From Bombyx mori (Eukaryota; Arthropoda; Insecta; Lepidoptera; Bombycidae): a stretch of DNA of 64,000 bases. The stretch lies in the NCBI RefSeq assembly GCF_030269925.1, contig NC_085132.1, forward strand, positions 4,424,501 to 4,488,500, written 5' to 3'. The translations under genes and the position numbers were made by a program. Of the stretch, positions 37,349 through 49,863 are shown in pieces. Numbering within the stretch: position 1 is the stretch's first letter; the number at the start of each line of letters is the position of its first letter. The notes under the pieces were generated by a model, which was given only the letters and a program-made list of their open reading frames with translations, was not told where the DNA came from and did not search any database.

Positions 37349-37839
37349 GAACTTTTTTTTTTAAAGATTTTATTGTCTCGTAACGAGGCCTTTAAGCCAA
37401 GTATTATTCTTCTGACATTCTATTTTAATATAAAAAAAAAGAGAAATGGTTTATTAATTTAAAACTTTAATGAATTGACATGAAATTAAATGAATCGAGA
37501 TGAGATGGAATAGTCTCAGTAAAATATCGGTCTCAGTAAAGTATTTACCGAGCCTTTTTAGTGGACATTTTGGAAGAACCGTCTTTGTTTATTTTTTCCT
37601 CATTTGTGAACTTTCACTAAGCAGTCAATAAACCACCGTTAATATACATTAAAATCTGAAAAAAACACCAAACGCCAAAGAAGTCATCGTACTCTAGTTT
37701 TCGGGAAAAAGTAGAATAAATGATGCTCTGCAATACTATGAAATATAATCTGTGGTGACAGAAAAATAGTAGCAGAATTTTTTAAATCTTATTTTATTTG
37801 TAACTGTCACAAATTTTCATCCAAACAAACGCAGAGATA

Positions 37840-38280
37840 TCTATAAATTAATACGTGAAGCAAAAACTATATACCCCTTTTTACGAAAATTGCGCTGACG
37901 GAGGAGTATGAAAAAGAGAATACAGAGAAGAAGTTCAGAATGCAATTTTTTTTTTAAATTATGCTTAAAAAGTACATTAAATCAATTAAAAAAACATGAC
38001 ACACACTACCATGTATTTAACACACAACACGCACACGTTTAAATGCTCTTCGTTTATTGTCAAACTTTTGTTATTGTTTAGTCTGTGGTCAAATTGAGAT
38101 TAGATTAATATTGATTGTCTTTAATATTATTTGTCTATAATGTAGTCTTGGCGAAATCTGTGATTATGAGAAGTAAAATATAAAAATATAAAAAATAGTA
38201 TTAGACAATAGAATATAATAATGTTCAAATTTATAACTTAAATTAAATATAGTCGAATTTCGACTACCCGGGTCTACTAG
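37840..38280 (+). mobile_element. Short Helitron family A, copy 3
   Basis: 5' TCTATAAATTAATACGTGAA, 3' CTACCCGGGTCTACTAG. The body is shared with 29728-30134 (TAGTCTTGGCGAAATC). Confidence 0.85.
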
Positions 38281-38542
38281 TCATAATAATACGCAGTGTA
38301 TTCGAATATATAATTTGGAAATATCTGTTTCGATTAACACGAACGAAGAAATTTCTGCAGAATTACAAGAATTTTACGATAAAATCGATACGTTTATCTC
38401 TCTTGGGACGCGCGGTCGTATTCTCAACTGTACTTACTGCCTTGTAGAATAACGAATGTCACTTTTCAACGCGTATTTATTAATCGGATTTTTGGATTCC
38501 TTCAACGTAATTTTCATCAGACTAGAAGATGTTTACATAACT

Positions 38543-38985
38543 TTTTTTCTTTATTGCTTAGATGGGTGGACGAGCTCAAAGCCCACCTGGCGTTAAGTGG
38601 TTACTGGAGCCCATAGACATCCACAACGTAAATGCGCCACCCAACTTGAGATATAAGTTCTAAGGTCTCAGGTATAGTTACAACGGCTGCCCCGCCCTTC
38701 AAACCGAAACGCATTAGCTTCACGACAGAAATAGGCAGAGTGGTGGTACCCACCCGCGCGGACTGACAAGAGGTCCTACCACCAGTAATTACGCAAATTA
38801 TAATTTTTCGGGTTTCATTTTTATTACACGATGTTATTCCTTCACCGTGAAAGTCAGTCGTGAACATTTGTTGAGTACGTATTTCATTAGAAAAATTGGT
38901 TGGTACCCGCCTGAGATTCGGACACCGGTGCATCGCTCAACACGAATGCATCGGACGTCTTATCCGTTAGGCCACGACGACTTCA
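38543..38985 (-). mobile_element. Bm1 SINE, full length
   Basis: Complete from TTTCTTTATTGCTTAGATGG to the tRNA-like head (CTTATCCGTTAGGCCACGAC). One small deletion lies at the GCATTA-CTGCTTCACGG site. Confidence 0.95.
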
Positions 38986-38989
38986 AACG

Positions 38990-39870
38990 ATAACTTGAAA
39001 GATTTCCAAAGGTATCAAGGACCTATGATAGTACAATAATAATTAGTAATATATTCGACTACCTAGACCACTATCAAACTTTCTATCAAACCGTGTTTTT
39101 CAGTTTTCTTATTATCTTTTATTACATTGGAACACGCAATGCATATTGGCTGTAATTATAATTTTATCTAATCATAAGAACACTGTCTGCATTATTATAT
39201 TGAAAGAATATTTCTCCCTTTTTCCATTACCATACACGAGGAATAAGTATTTGTCGTATATACCATATAAAAGTGTCATGTATTGGAAAACAAAAGAAAA
39301 TGATCGTGTTTGTATTGTATTATAGTTCTTACTTACTTATCGCGTTTCATACGGGTCTTCTGTTACACACGTTACTAATGGAGAATCTTCTAATATCATA
39401 ACTACATATTTGGGTAAAACCATGTTAATAGTAGTGTTTGTCCTGATGTGTATAAATTAAGAAAATGTCAAATTGTTCCAATTTATTTTTAATATTTTGC
39501 ATATTTGTTTAAAAAATTCAATTGAGTGGATAGATACGTTAACGTAATTAAAATCTCTAAACTTATAAATAATTAACTATTTACTATACATATAAATGAG
39601 AACTAATATGTAGTTTTATTAGTGTACAGCAAAATACGTTACCTACACAAGCATTTACATTTTCCCGCATTCATAATACTAAGCAACTCATCCGGTAAAT
39701 GTAGCCGGGCTAGCCTTAATAAGGCTACAGTAAATAAATAGAGGTCTGAAGGTAATGTATATCTATAAGAAAATAAGTCTTTAATTTACCGTGATAACGA
39801 TAATGCTTAAGCCGCCAATAGGTTCAGTATGCTTATTGCGAATTCTATCAGCGACCGTCTCGATTTTCTA
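38990..39870. other. Segment with no recognised feature
   Basis: AT-rich, intergenic or in the 5'-UTR intron. I see no gene, tRNA or family match. Confidence 0.5.
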
Positions 39871-39873
39871 CAT

Positions 39874-40115
39874 TTTATTTATTTATTGCATTGATAAGTG
39901 GACGAGCTCACAGCCCACCTGGTGTTAAATAGTTACCGGAGCCCATAGACATCTACAACGTACCCACCTTGAGATATAAGTTCTAAGGTCTCAAGTATAG
40001 TTACAACGGCTGCGCCACCCTTCAGACCGAAACGCATTACTGCTTCACGGCTGAAATAGGCAGGGTGGTGGTACCTACCCATGCGGAATCACATGAGAAC
40101 CTATCAACCTGTCTA
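39874..40115 (-). mobile_element. Bm1 SINE, 5'-truncated
   Basis: TATTTATTTATTGCATTGAT through GGCTGAAATAGGCAGGGTGG to ACATGAGAACCTATCAACC. ATGCGCC is lost after CAACGT. Confidence 0.9.
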
Positions 40116-40737
40116 GTTTAAACTAAGCAGTTACTGTAAATCACCTTGTTAATTTAGTTGGAGGATGAATCTGAGTATGGTATCACCGGGCTTAAATTGT
40201 GAACCGTTAGATTAGTCTTATTGTTGAAGATATTTGGTATTCTAATTCATTCAGATGCCATTATTCATGTCTCGTACCTAAATGTGGTTCTAGTACCAAG
40301 GAGAGTGCCTTAGGCGCATTTTTCTTTGCAATGACAATGTTTTTTTTTATTTAATAATGAGACATTCTTTACTATTCTTTTATTTTTGCGATTTTTTTCA
40401 CTTTTATGTACAATGGTAATAATAATGATTTTTGCTACGGTAAATACGATTGTATTGTGCTTAGTAATATGATATGTTATGGAGTGTCGCGTAGAACACT
40501 AACTGTGAGTCACATTTGTTGTTCGCGACGAGATAGCGCTGGCAAAACTTCACCAATATGTCGCTTGGCTTAAGCATGTGCTTTAATCCGAAGTCGTTAC
40601 GGGCTAGTGTTAACAAAATAAGTTAATATTTTACTTAAAGATACTCTATTCTACTAAAGAATGTCAGAAATGAACAATATTATTTGTGTACGCTTTAATT
40701 TTGAATTTTTTTTGATAAGCTATGTTTTCTTTCCTAG

Positions 40738-40935
40738 TATTCATAGACACAGCCCACTGAGTTTCTAGTCGGATCTTCTCAGTAGGTCGCGTTTCCGATC
40801 CGTTGGTAGATTCTGCGAAGCACTGCTCTTGCTAGGGCCAGTGTTACAACATAACCAGGTTAGAGCCCGGGAGCTCCCCGGCTAGCTCGGTGAATCTAGC
40901 ATGACCCCTCGAGGTCACTAGAATAGATAGTAAAA
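40738..40935 (+). mobile_element. Jockey-type LINE 3' tail
   Basis: CATAGACACAGCCCACTGAG, CGATCCGTTGGTAGATTCTG and a diverged end (GACCCCTCGAGGTCACTAGA) that keeps the terminal hairpin form. Confidence 0.8.
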
Positions 40936-41751
40936 CAAAACTAAGTAGTCATTCTGTGTCAACGAAAAACAAACCGAAGTTAACCACGCTAGCATGGCTG
41001 TCAATTTAGGTGCATAAGTCAAATAGATTTGTTCTAATTTTAAGAATAATTTACCATGCGAGAAATTTAATCTTGCGTTTGTCTTAACTCTAATATCGTT
41101 GGAGACCACTAAAACCCTAAAGTATATATTTGAATCGTCGGAAATAATTAAATGACATTGAAAAAAAAAACGCGGGATTAAATCGTAAAAGCAGTTTTAA
41201 TTAATATAAATGAGGATTCCGTTAAGAAATGCTTACAAGTAATGTTGTCTTTTTTAGGAAGCTAAAATATTCACGAGACGTTAACCGAACCACAATGGCC
41301 TGTCTAAAATATTTTATGATTCATAATTTCCCCCAAAGAAAATTTCATGCAGTCGTAAAGCCGTGCGTTACGAATTTCTCCTTACATTCACACGTTTTTA
41401 TAACTTTTCCACAATAAGAAAACATTAGATATTATTACTTACAAATGTTCGTATTGAAAGTTTTTTCTTTTCTTTCGGTAATGCCTTTGCATTGATCAAC
41501 AAAAAAAATATCACAAGTTTTGTTACAAAAGAATATTCCATTAACAAAAACTATGGAATGTTTAAAAATCGCAAGTAATTTTTTAAGGACACTCCCATAA
41601 TTTGGTTAGATCGTGCATATTTAGATGTGTATATAGGTGTATCCGCGAATATAGGTTTTTTCGGACTGCATTATCCGTGTAAACGTACTCACGGCCTACC
41701 TGATGTTAAGTACTTAGTGCCGTTAAACATCACAAAGTGAATGCTACACTA

Positions 41752-42585
41752 CTTTTTTTTTTTTTTTTCCGACCTATGCTGATAGCCTTGAGAGGCTATT
41801 TCAGCGTACCCTAGCTTGTGTAGGTGAGCTCACGGGGCTCGAACCGGAGAATTGCTAACACCGCCCTAGCAAGAGCAGTGCTTCGCAGAATCTACCACCG
41901 GATCGGAAGCGCGACCCACTGAGAAGATCCGGCGAGAAACTCAGTGGGCTGTGTCTGTGGGTTAATTCGCTCGTCGAGCCCTTCGTCGCAAGCGACGGGT
42001 TCGACGAGGACGGCGACCGGTGCTTGTATTGCCTAAAAGCACCGTTAATGGATCAGGAGGATCCGTGATGACGTGCCTTGGGCGACGTCGACGGTTTACC
42101 AATCGGTCTACAGGATCGGGTATGTAGTTTCCGGCGGCCACGACAAGAGGGTTCTCATGTCGTGCCGTCTTCTCAAAGTGGCGCAGCGATGCCGACTGTA
42201 GATACTTACTGACGGGGTCGAGCTCCAGGTCATCGTGGAGGTCCACGTTCCTCTGGAACCATGGTGCTCCGACGGCTATCCTGCAGAATCGGGATTGTAT
42301 AACCTGAAGGGGTTTCAAGTTGGTGCGGGCCGCGTGAGCGAACACTACGCTTGCATACGTCATGACGGGGCGTATGCAAGTTTTGTAGAGGGTTACCTTG
42401 TTACGGAGGGACAGTTTGCTTCGTCTACAAAGCATTGGGTAGAGTCGTCCTAGTATAAACGCGGCGCGATCGCGTACCGTTTTTACGTGGGGACGGAATG
42501 TCATCCCTCTGTCGAGGGTGACGCCTAGGTATTTGACCTTCGAGGCCCACGGTATGGGCTGGTCAAAGAGAGTGATGGGGCTCTA
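41752..42585 (-). mobile_element. Jockey-type LINE (BMC1/L1Bm-like), best copy
   Basis: 834 bases of 3' end: intact C-terminal coding frame, a 3' UTR with the CCCACTGAG hairpin, and poly-A. It is 5'-truncated. It serves as reference for a dozen shorter copies in the window. Confidence 0.88.
41962..42585 (-). pseudogene. LINE reverse transcriptase, C-terminal fragment
   Basis: 207 codons are open with no start required. VKYLGVTLDRGMTFRPHVKT, LYKTCIRPVMTYASVVFAHA and LQVIQSRFCRIAVGAPWFQR are the thumb and C-terminal part of Jockey-clade reverse transcriptases. It ends in an Arg-rich RRARRAN. Catalytic domains are missing through 5' truncation. Confidence 0.88.
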
Positions 42586-42589
42586 CACT

Positions 42590-42965
42590 CCTTGAGACAC
42601 GAATTCGATACTGGTAGGTTAGGTACCACCACCCCGCCTATTTCTGTCGTGAAGCAGTAATGCGTTTCGGTTTGAAGGGTGGGGCAGTCGTTGTAACTAA
42701 CTATACTGAGACCTTAGAACTTTTTTTTTTATTGCTTTGATGTGTGGACGAGCTCACAGCCCACCTGGTGTTAAGTGGTTACTGGAGCCCATAGACATCT
42801 ACAACGTAAATGCGCCACACACCTTGAGATATAAGTTCTAAGGTCTCAAGTGGTATCTCAATATCTCAAGGTGGGTGGCGCATTTACATTGCAGATGTCT
42901 ATGGGCTCCGGTAACCACTTAACGCCAGGTGGGCTGTGAGCTCGTCCACCCATCTGAGCCATACT
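42590..42965. mobile_element. Composite of two Bm1 SINEs in opposite orientation
   Basis: A plus-strand Bm1 (42600-42720) is broken at GAGACCTTAGAAC by a 5'-truncated minus-strand Bm1 tail (about 42721-42851). The plus copy then resumes at TATCTCAAGGTGGGTGGCGC and ends CATCTGAGCC. The inner copy and the resumed outer part can pair as a hairpin of about 100 bp. Confidence 0.85.
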
Positions 42966-43429
42966 GTCCAGTGATTTCCTCGTGATCAAATAAAAAAAAA
43001 AACGCGATTTTTCCTTCACCTTGGAGGTCATTCTTCAGGTCTTACTATGAATTTTTAATCCTCACATCAGGGACACTTCAAAATATTAAGGTAGCATTAG
43101 ATTAATTTGCAACACTATAACTTACACTCACACTTCAACGTGTGCTAACGTGTCAAAATCAAGTAATACATATACGATGAGCGTACACATGCATCGTATT
43201 GGGAATGTTTGACGCAAGCACTATGTACCCGTATAAAAATTCGCCACAAATACATCCTTATCAAGGTTAAAACATATACTACATTCGGGTTTATCGTGTG
43301 GTAGAGCGAACAAAGTCTATACGGTGAGTTTATGATGATTCGTTTGACGGTTGACGGTCTATCTTATTAGTATACTTCTATTGGTAGTATCGAAAGCAGG
43401 TACCATCGCATTGCTCTATGTTTTAACGC

Positions 43430-43550
43430 ACATCAAAAAAAGTAGGAGCTTCTCAATTTGTTTGTGTCACCTCAGAACTTTTTTCTAACTACACAGATTC
43501 TGGTGATTCTTTTTCGATTTGAAAACTGCTCATGTAGTAAATTTAAATAA
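43430..43550 (+). mobile_element. MITE fragment (ACCGACTTCAAA family), low similarity
   Basis: CATCAAAAAAAGTAGGAGCT and TCTGGTGATTCTTTTTCGAT resemble the family body. Ends absent. Confidence 0.4.
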
Positions 43551-43572
43551 GATCTGACTAGTAGTTTCGAAG

Positions 43573-44020
43573 TGGTCGTGGCCTAAAGGATAAGACGTCC
43601 GGTGCATTCATATCTAGAGATGCACCGATGCTCGAATCCCACTGGCAAATATAAATTTTCCAATGAAATACGTACTTAACAAATTTTAATGTTCAGGATT
43701 GACTTCCACTGTGAAGGAATGACATCGTTGTAATAAAAATCAAACCCGCAAAATTATAATGTGCGTAATTACTGGTGGTAGGACGTCTTGTAAGTCCGCA
43801 CGGGTAAGTACCACCACCGTGCCTATTTTCTGCCGTGACGCAGTAATGCGTTTTGGTTTGAAGGATGGGGCAGCCTTTGTACTGTAACAACTGACACCTT
43901 AAAACTCATATGTCAAGGTAGGTGGTGGTGGCATTTAGGTACGTTAGAGATGTCTATGGGCTCAGGTAACCATTTAACCAAAGGTGAGCTGTGAGTTCAT
44001 CCACTCACAAAAGCAATAAA
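43573..44020 (+). mobile_element. Bm1 SINE, full length, diverged
   Basis: Head GTGGCCTAAAGGATAAGACG, body TACTGGTGGTAGGACGTCTT, end AAAAGCAATAAAAAATAAG. Point changes throughout mark it as old. Confidence 0.93.
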
Positions 44021-44149
44021 AAATAAGTTATTGTTAATAATGCGTATTTAATAAACTATTTTGAAGATATTTTTATTTTATTTCGGCGAGTCGGTTTTAT
44101 GTTTTGTTAAAATTTTATAGTAAGTTATTCATTAAAACTGTCACATGTC

Positions 44150-44500
44150 CCGATTTGAAGGATGGGAGAGCACTTATACAATAGAATTAAGAGTTGTGTG
44201 AGTGAGAGTGACCTTGTACCCAAGGTGGGTGGGGGTCACTTTGTCCATTTACGCTATATAATACCCGGGGACCTTTATCGTCCGTCCGGTCGTCCGTTCA
44301 CTGTATGCTTATAGGAAAAAATGGGCTATTATTATGCAATATTATATTATGGAAAAATAGGTTTTTAATATTATATTTGACGACCATCACTACGTTACAA
44401 TAATCATTAATAATTGCCTTATATTCAATGTAGGTAATTATTGCTTTTAGATGCCTACATTACCGTCTAAGGGGTAGCCATGTAAAATTATAAAAAAATA
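44150..44500. repeat. Dispersed repeat D, copy 1 (with Bm1-like scrap)
   Basis: 44150-44250 is a weak Bm1 remnant (GATTTGAAGGATGGGAGAGC, CCCAAGGTGGGTGGGGG). From about 44255, CACTTTGTCCATTTACGCT, GACGACCATCACTACGTTAC and AGATGCCTACATTACCGTCT match 50397-50629. Confidence 0.6.
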
Positions 44501-44559
44501 TGTAAATTCGAATTTTCTGATTTTCAGGCACGTTTACACTTACGAAAAACGCCAGATTA

Positions 44560-45540
44560 TACCTATATAGTAGAGCCAGTGATATCTGACATCTTTTGTT
44601 TTTTCAATATACTTTTTGTAACCCGTAATGTAACGCAATCAGAAATTGATTGACCCACGGAACGCTCGTGGGTACAATTAAAGTACATTGCGGTTTTCCA
44701 AAACGAATCAACAAAAACTTGAAGTTTTTATATCTAGTTGGAACGAAGTTCCTTATGGGACGATGCGGAGGGGTAACCTAACCGGGAAAAAAACGTCCGT
44801 AACGTAAGATTTTTATTATTTATATAGAGTCTTAGTATGATGGCTATACAGTGTCTAATGTATAGTCTACGTGATGACGGTTATTATTATTCATATAAAT
44901 GGCTGTTTCTTTGTATATTATTATTATATATTTTTTATAAATCATTGTGAATAAAATAAAGTTGATAACTTTGTAAAGAATTTTTTTTTATCAATAAATA
45001 ATCATAATAAAAGATGTATACCCGAATAATTATTTTCTTTACACCTCGAATACAACTTAAAATTAATATTTTAATAATAAGAAGCTACCTAAGCGGCAGT
45101 TAATCATCGCTTCGACTTTCGGAACGATCTTCTTTCGTCCTGTATGCTATTATACTGTCCGTAGTCGACAATGAGTTAATTAACTATTAAATAATAGGTC
45201 TAATAAAATTTTAGTGCGTACATTTAATTAACATAAAGTACGTGTCAATGATTTGCGTATAGTAGCTCCATTCAATTCGTTTTATCCGCCGAGCGCCTCA
45301 ATTCAGTACGATTCGCAATTATGTGTCATCAATCAATTTCATTGAGTGTAAGTACGTAATGTTATACGCAAGGATGTACAAACAGTTGTATGGGGTCGAC
45401 CTCCATTTACTTAATTAATTTGTCGTTGTGCATCGAGACCTTGGATCGCTCGGAAAACTCGTTAAGACATTCGATTTGAAATTCGGAAAATACGCGACTC
45501 TTAACGAGTGACAATTTTCCTTTCGCAATTTGGGCCTAGT
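44560..45540. other. Segment with no recognised feature
   Basis: AT-rich; no gene, tRNA or family match seen. Confidence 0.5.
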
Positions 45541-45548
45541 TATAATGA

Positions 45549-45971
45549 CTAGAGGTCCCGCAGTAGTCGAAATTCGACTATAATTAATTGGAATTGTAAG
45601 TTTGTACACTATTATGATTGTATTTTATACTTCTATAATCACAAATTTCACCAAGACTATATTATATAAGGAATATTAACAAAGACAAACAATATTTAAT
45701 CTATTCTCAATTTGACAACAGACGTCAAGAACAAAAGTTTGACAATAAATAGAATGCATGCGTGTCTGCGTCAAATACACGGTATATAGTGTGTGTAATG
45801 TTTTCTTTATTGATTTAATGTATCTTTTATGCATTATTTAAAAAAAAAATATTAGCATTGTGCACTCCTTCTCTATATTTTTTATAAGTGTGGGAAATTT
45901 CATACTCCTCCGTCCTCGCAATTTTCGTAAAAAGGGGTACAAAGTTTTTGCTTCACGTATTAATATATAGA
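45549..45971 (-). mobile_element. Short Helitron family A, copy 4
   Basis: CTAG at 45549-45552 and TC at the right end on the minus strand. Closest to the copy at 29728-30134 (CTAGAGGTCCCGCAGTAG). Confidence 0.85.
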
Positions 45972-46402
45972 TAATAGTAACTGGGAACAAATCACGCATA
46001 GTCATGAGACCCCAATTTAGGGTTCCCTATGTCATAACATATCATCAGAGACTGACGTAAATACTTACATAATAGGTTAGTGAAAAAGTCTCTACGAATT
46101 TTTTTAAAAAAAATCACAATTTTTTTAAAAAAAATCACAATTTTTTTTAATATAGTTTATTTACACTTAACCAGCCAGATACAAATAGTATAACCAAAGA
46201 GATTTTATTACAAGATCATACATACTATAATGCAAAAAGACTTTTTCCCCAACCTATTTAAAAAAATAAATATACATTATTATATATACAGTAAAAGCTC
46301 TTTGTTCGCGTATCTATGATCCCGTGTATATAATCCGTAAATATGCCGCGAATACAGAAATCGTTAATATGAAATGGTAATTTACATATATGGAATTATA
46401 CC

Positions 46403-46468
46403 ACCTACCCGTCTGGGCGTAGCTGAAATAGCCTCTTAGGCTGCCAGCGAAGAGGTAGGGAAAAAAAA
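46403..46468 (+). mobile_element. Jockey-type LINE 3' tail, very short
   Basis: CCACCTACCCGTCTGGGCGT, CTGAAATAGCCTCTTAGGCT and GAAGAGGTAGGGAAAAAAAA. Confidence 0.7.
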
Positions 46469-46597
46469 TATAACCTTCAGTTTTCGTGAGTCGTAGAAAT
46501 AATTATATTTAGTCTCGCCTTATTATTTCCATTTCAAATACTTTACAGTTTTCGTGGTCACGGATGACTAAAAAATTACTAATTATTAACTAATTAT

Positions 46598-46992
46598 TAC
46601 TGGTGGTAGGACCTCTTGTGAGTCCGCACGGGTAGGTACCACCGCCCCGCCTATTTCTGCGCGTGAAGCAGTAATGCGTTTCGGTTTTAAGGGTGGGGCA
46701 GCCGTTGTGACAATACTGAGACCTTAGAACTATATCTCAAGGTGTGTGGCGTATTTACGTTGTAGATATGTATGGTAGAGATCTATGGTAGTCAGCGGCT
46801 TGGCTTATGGTAGGCAGCGGCTTGGCTCTGCCCCTGGCATTGCTGACGTCCATGAGCAACGGTGACCACTTACCATCAGGTGGGCCGTATGCTCGTCTGC
46901 CTACAAAGGAAATAAAAAAAAAGTCTATGGGCTCCAGTAAGCACTTAACACCGGGCGGGCTGTGAGCTCGTCCACACATCTAAGCAATAGAA
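46598..46992 (+). mobile_element. Bm1 SINE, 5'-truncated, with nested LINE tail
   Basis: It runs from TTACTGGTGGTAGGACCTCT, breaks near GTTGTAGAT (46767), and resumes after the LINE tail with GTCTATGGGCTCCAGTAAGC to CTAAGCAATAGAAAAAAA. Confidence 0.9.
46795..46923 (+). mobile_element. CR1/Jockey-like LINE tail nested in Bm1
   Basis: GTAGGCAGCGGCTTGGCTCT, CATCAGGTGGGCCGTATGCT, CTACAAAGGAAATAAAAAAA. It is very short and 5'-truncated, with a partial duplication of its start. Confidence 0.85.
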
Positions 46993-47489
46993 AAAAATAA
47001 TAATCGTAAAAGTGTTTTTTATTATGACGATATAATCAGTATCTATCATTGATTAGACAGAGGTCAGTTCCCGAGCAGACTATAATAGTGTTATTGTTAA
47101 TGTATCTAAAATTAGCCACACAATGAGGCATTGTGACCATTCGTAATACCGTAAAGAGCACCGGCTCAGTATATGGGAGTCGTCAGCATTAATAAAATTC
47201 ACGATTTACATTCTGTTCCGCGCGGTCGATGTTAATTGTATAATCAGTAATTATTATTAATACCTTGGTATTCGACTTGGAAAATCGCTTCTATGCGTGA
47301 AATGTTGCTCTTTTCAGCACCCGCTTTAGCAGAACCAATCTAGGCATGCACTCACCTACTCCTCGTCTAACTAACCTTTATAATAATCTAGTCATAAAAG
47401 TTGAAAACCTTGACATATTTGGCGATTCCCTTCAAATATTTAAGAACAAAATTATAAAAAGTTGTTGTTGAACCTCAGCCTCAGCCTTG

Positions 47490-47712
47490 GTCTGAGTACT
47501 CGGGTATTACTGTCCTTGTTGTCTTTCTTTTGTTTTTAATTTTTTATTATTATTAATAGTATTGTTAAATCTCTATTGATATATTAATGTAATGCATGTT
47601 GTGATTGCCTCTAATTAGAGTTGCAGTTATTAATTGCTCTATACATGTCAATGTTATTATATGTCTTACTGTAAACCCTGTCGGTAATCCTTAAATAAAT
47701 AAATAAATAAAT
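47490..47712 (+). repeat. Probable LINE 3' end with (AAAT)n tail
   Basis: Non-coding sequence ending CTTAAATAAATAAATAAATAAATG looks like a non-LTR 3' tail. The family is not recognised. Confidence 0.35.
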
Positions 47713-47794
47713 GTGTTACAAAATCGTTGTGTTTATAAAAAGAGGCAAATTTAATATTACAAGCTATAATAATAACTAGACGATGACCGATTGT

Positions 47795-47893
47795 CGTTGG
47801 ATGCGGAAGGCGGAGGACCGCATTATGTGGAAGGCATTGGGGAAGGCCTATGTCCAGCAGTGGGCAGATAAAGGCTGATGATGATGATGACCG
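47795..47893 (+). pseudogene. RTE-like LINE tail fragment
   Basis: WMRKAEDRIMWKALGKAYVQ and then QWADKG and a stop, followed by (TGATGA)n, are the end of an RTE-like protein and its microsatellite tail. Confidence 0.7.
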
Positions 47894-48360
47894 ATGATTT
47901 TTTTTTGATATTTTGTGTTTTTAGAAATTATATTTAAATACGAATTACATATTGACAAAATGATGAAATATTCCAAGATCGTTTAGGCATTTTTAAGTGA
48001 AACGTAAGTTAAAAAGACTCAAGTAATATAAATAAACAATTCATTTTCTTGGTCTAACCTTAAACCAAACACTCATTGGCTTCGGGTGGCTTAACAACGC
48101 TATCTGCTGAAATAGCTTAGTGTTATTGTGTTAATTAATTAATTGTGTTAAAGAAATTAGTTGAAATTATGAAAAATAGTATTATTATTCGCCAATAGAT
48201 GTCGGGAAGAGTCATGAAGTTGATTATCAATAAAGTTGATTATTGGAAACACGAATAAAACAACATTCTAACATTCTCTGAAAATAAATCGTAGCTAGAT
48301 CAATCCCCTGTGAACTAAATTTTATAAAAATCGTTGGAGCCGTTTCCGGGATTCAGATTA

Positions 48361-49863
48361 GGGTAAAACCTGGATAGATGCCGCAGCGGGATAGATGCCT
48401 CATGTTCTAAAAACCTAACTTCCCGCACTCATAACAAAAAAATTATTGAAGAAGTAGGAACCACAGTCACCATATACCTTATGTACCATTTGAGAATCGC
48501 GTGGTGACGAAGTGTTTTCCTCGTGCATGTAATTTTCTCCGCGCGGAATTTCACGAACACGTCAAAGATTTAAAGGTTAATATTTAGCGTGGTATAACTT
48601 TATAATTAGTGTAAAATTCCATTATATTTTTTACTACGTGAATATATAGGTTCATTGAGTCTGCATCTAGGTGTAAATAAATGCTATTATGTTTATAATT
48701 TATTTACAAAAAATTTGGGTATCTATCCTTATCAAAAAGGATAGTTGCCCTGATTTTTTGGGGTATAGGTGCCTTTAGGGGCATCTATCCCTCTATACTC
48801 TGCCATTTCAGAATATAGCTGAAATATGACACGAAAACATAAAACACAAATAAATGATTTACAGTTCAAGCAGTGAATACTGAAATATGGCACGAAAACA
48901 TAAAACACAAATAAATGATTTACAGTTCAAGCAGCGAATATGAAGACAATCCACTTAACTATAAAATGAAAGGAAATAAAACAATAGATTTGCCCCTAAA
49001 GAAATCTAAGGGATAAACCTAAAACGCATGTAAATATATCTGCATTGAATGTTTTGAAAACTATAAAAATACGAAGTCGCAATCCGACTGGATTCAATGT
49101 TTAATGTTTCAGAACTAGCTACATGAAACGTGTTTTTCAGAAATGATGTAGAAGATGTGGAAAATTGAAAGCACTATCCAGTTAAACTTCAATTTGACAA
49201 AATAATAAAGATATCTGTATTTTGTTAATTTAATTAAAAAAATATGATTTTGCAATGTACACATGACACTTAATGTGAATATTTTATAAACAATTAAGAA
49301 TTTATATTTTTGTTAAATAAATATTTGTAAAATTTAATTTAATAAAAAAATAGGATAATGCATGTTGAAACTAAAAAAAATGTAGTTTAGCTTACGCTTA
49401 CTTAACGCTTTAAAAATTTAATTATGATCATTTGTGTGATATGAGAATTATCTTTTAATTATAAACATTGAAAGACTTAAAAAATACAAAATATTTTTTA
49501 TTATTATGACCCATGTTTCTTGGAGACAATTGCTCTGTTAGGAATAGAACTTCTTAATATTTGGATTGGTTTTTTCGTTTACACGGTATAAAGGGCATCT
49601 ATCCTGCACTGCAGGCATCTATCCTACTCAGTATTTTCTTGGTGGGGCAACTATCCATACAGGTAGGCATCTATCCTCCAAAAAAAGGTTCTACGAAAAA
49701 CGAGTTTCTGCAAAATCTGTATTTGATAGGTTTAAAAAAATGTATACTAATTAAACATAAAGGATTGAGCTAACTACATTAATGGAAATTATTCGTATAA
49801 AATTAATATTTTCAAAATTACATGACTATTTCAAAAAGTGGGGCATCTATCTCGGCTTTACCC
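48361..49863. mobile_element. 1503-bp TA-flanked element with repeated GGCATCTATCC motif
   Basis: Termini GGGTAAAACCTGGATAGATG and (right end, reversed) GGGTAAAGCCGAGATAGATG are inverted with three mismatches over 22 bp. TA stands at both sides (48359-48360, 49864-49865). Comparison with the uninterrupted Helitron supports the borders. About ten copies of GGCATCTATCC or its complement lie within 430 bases of the left end (48372, 48389, 48718, 48739, 48780) and 270 of the right end (49594, 49614, 49646, 49666, 49841). A unit of about 60 bp is tandemly duplicated near 48823-48940. No transposase. The family is not recognised. Confidence 0.8.

Noticed and set aside
48372..49852. Repeated 11-bp motif as a CRISPR-like array
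   Set aside because: Spacing is irregular, both strands occur and the host is an animal. It is better read as subterminal transposon repeats.
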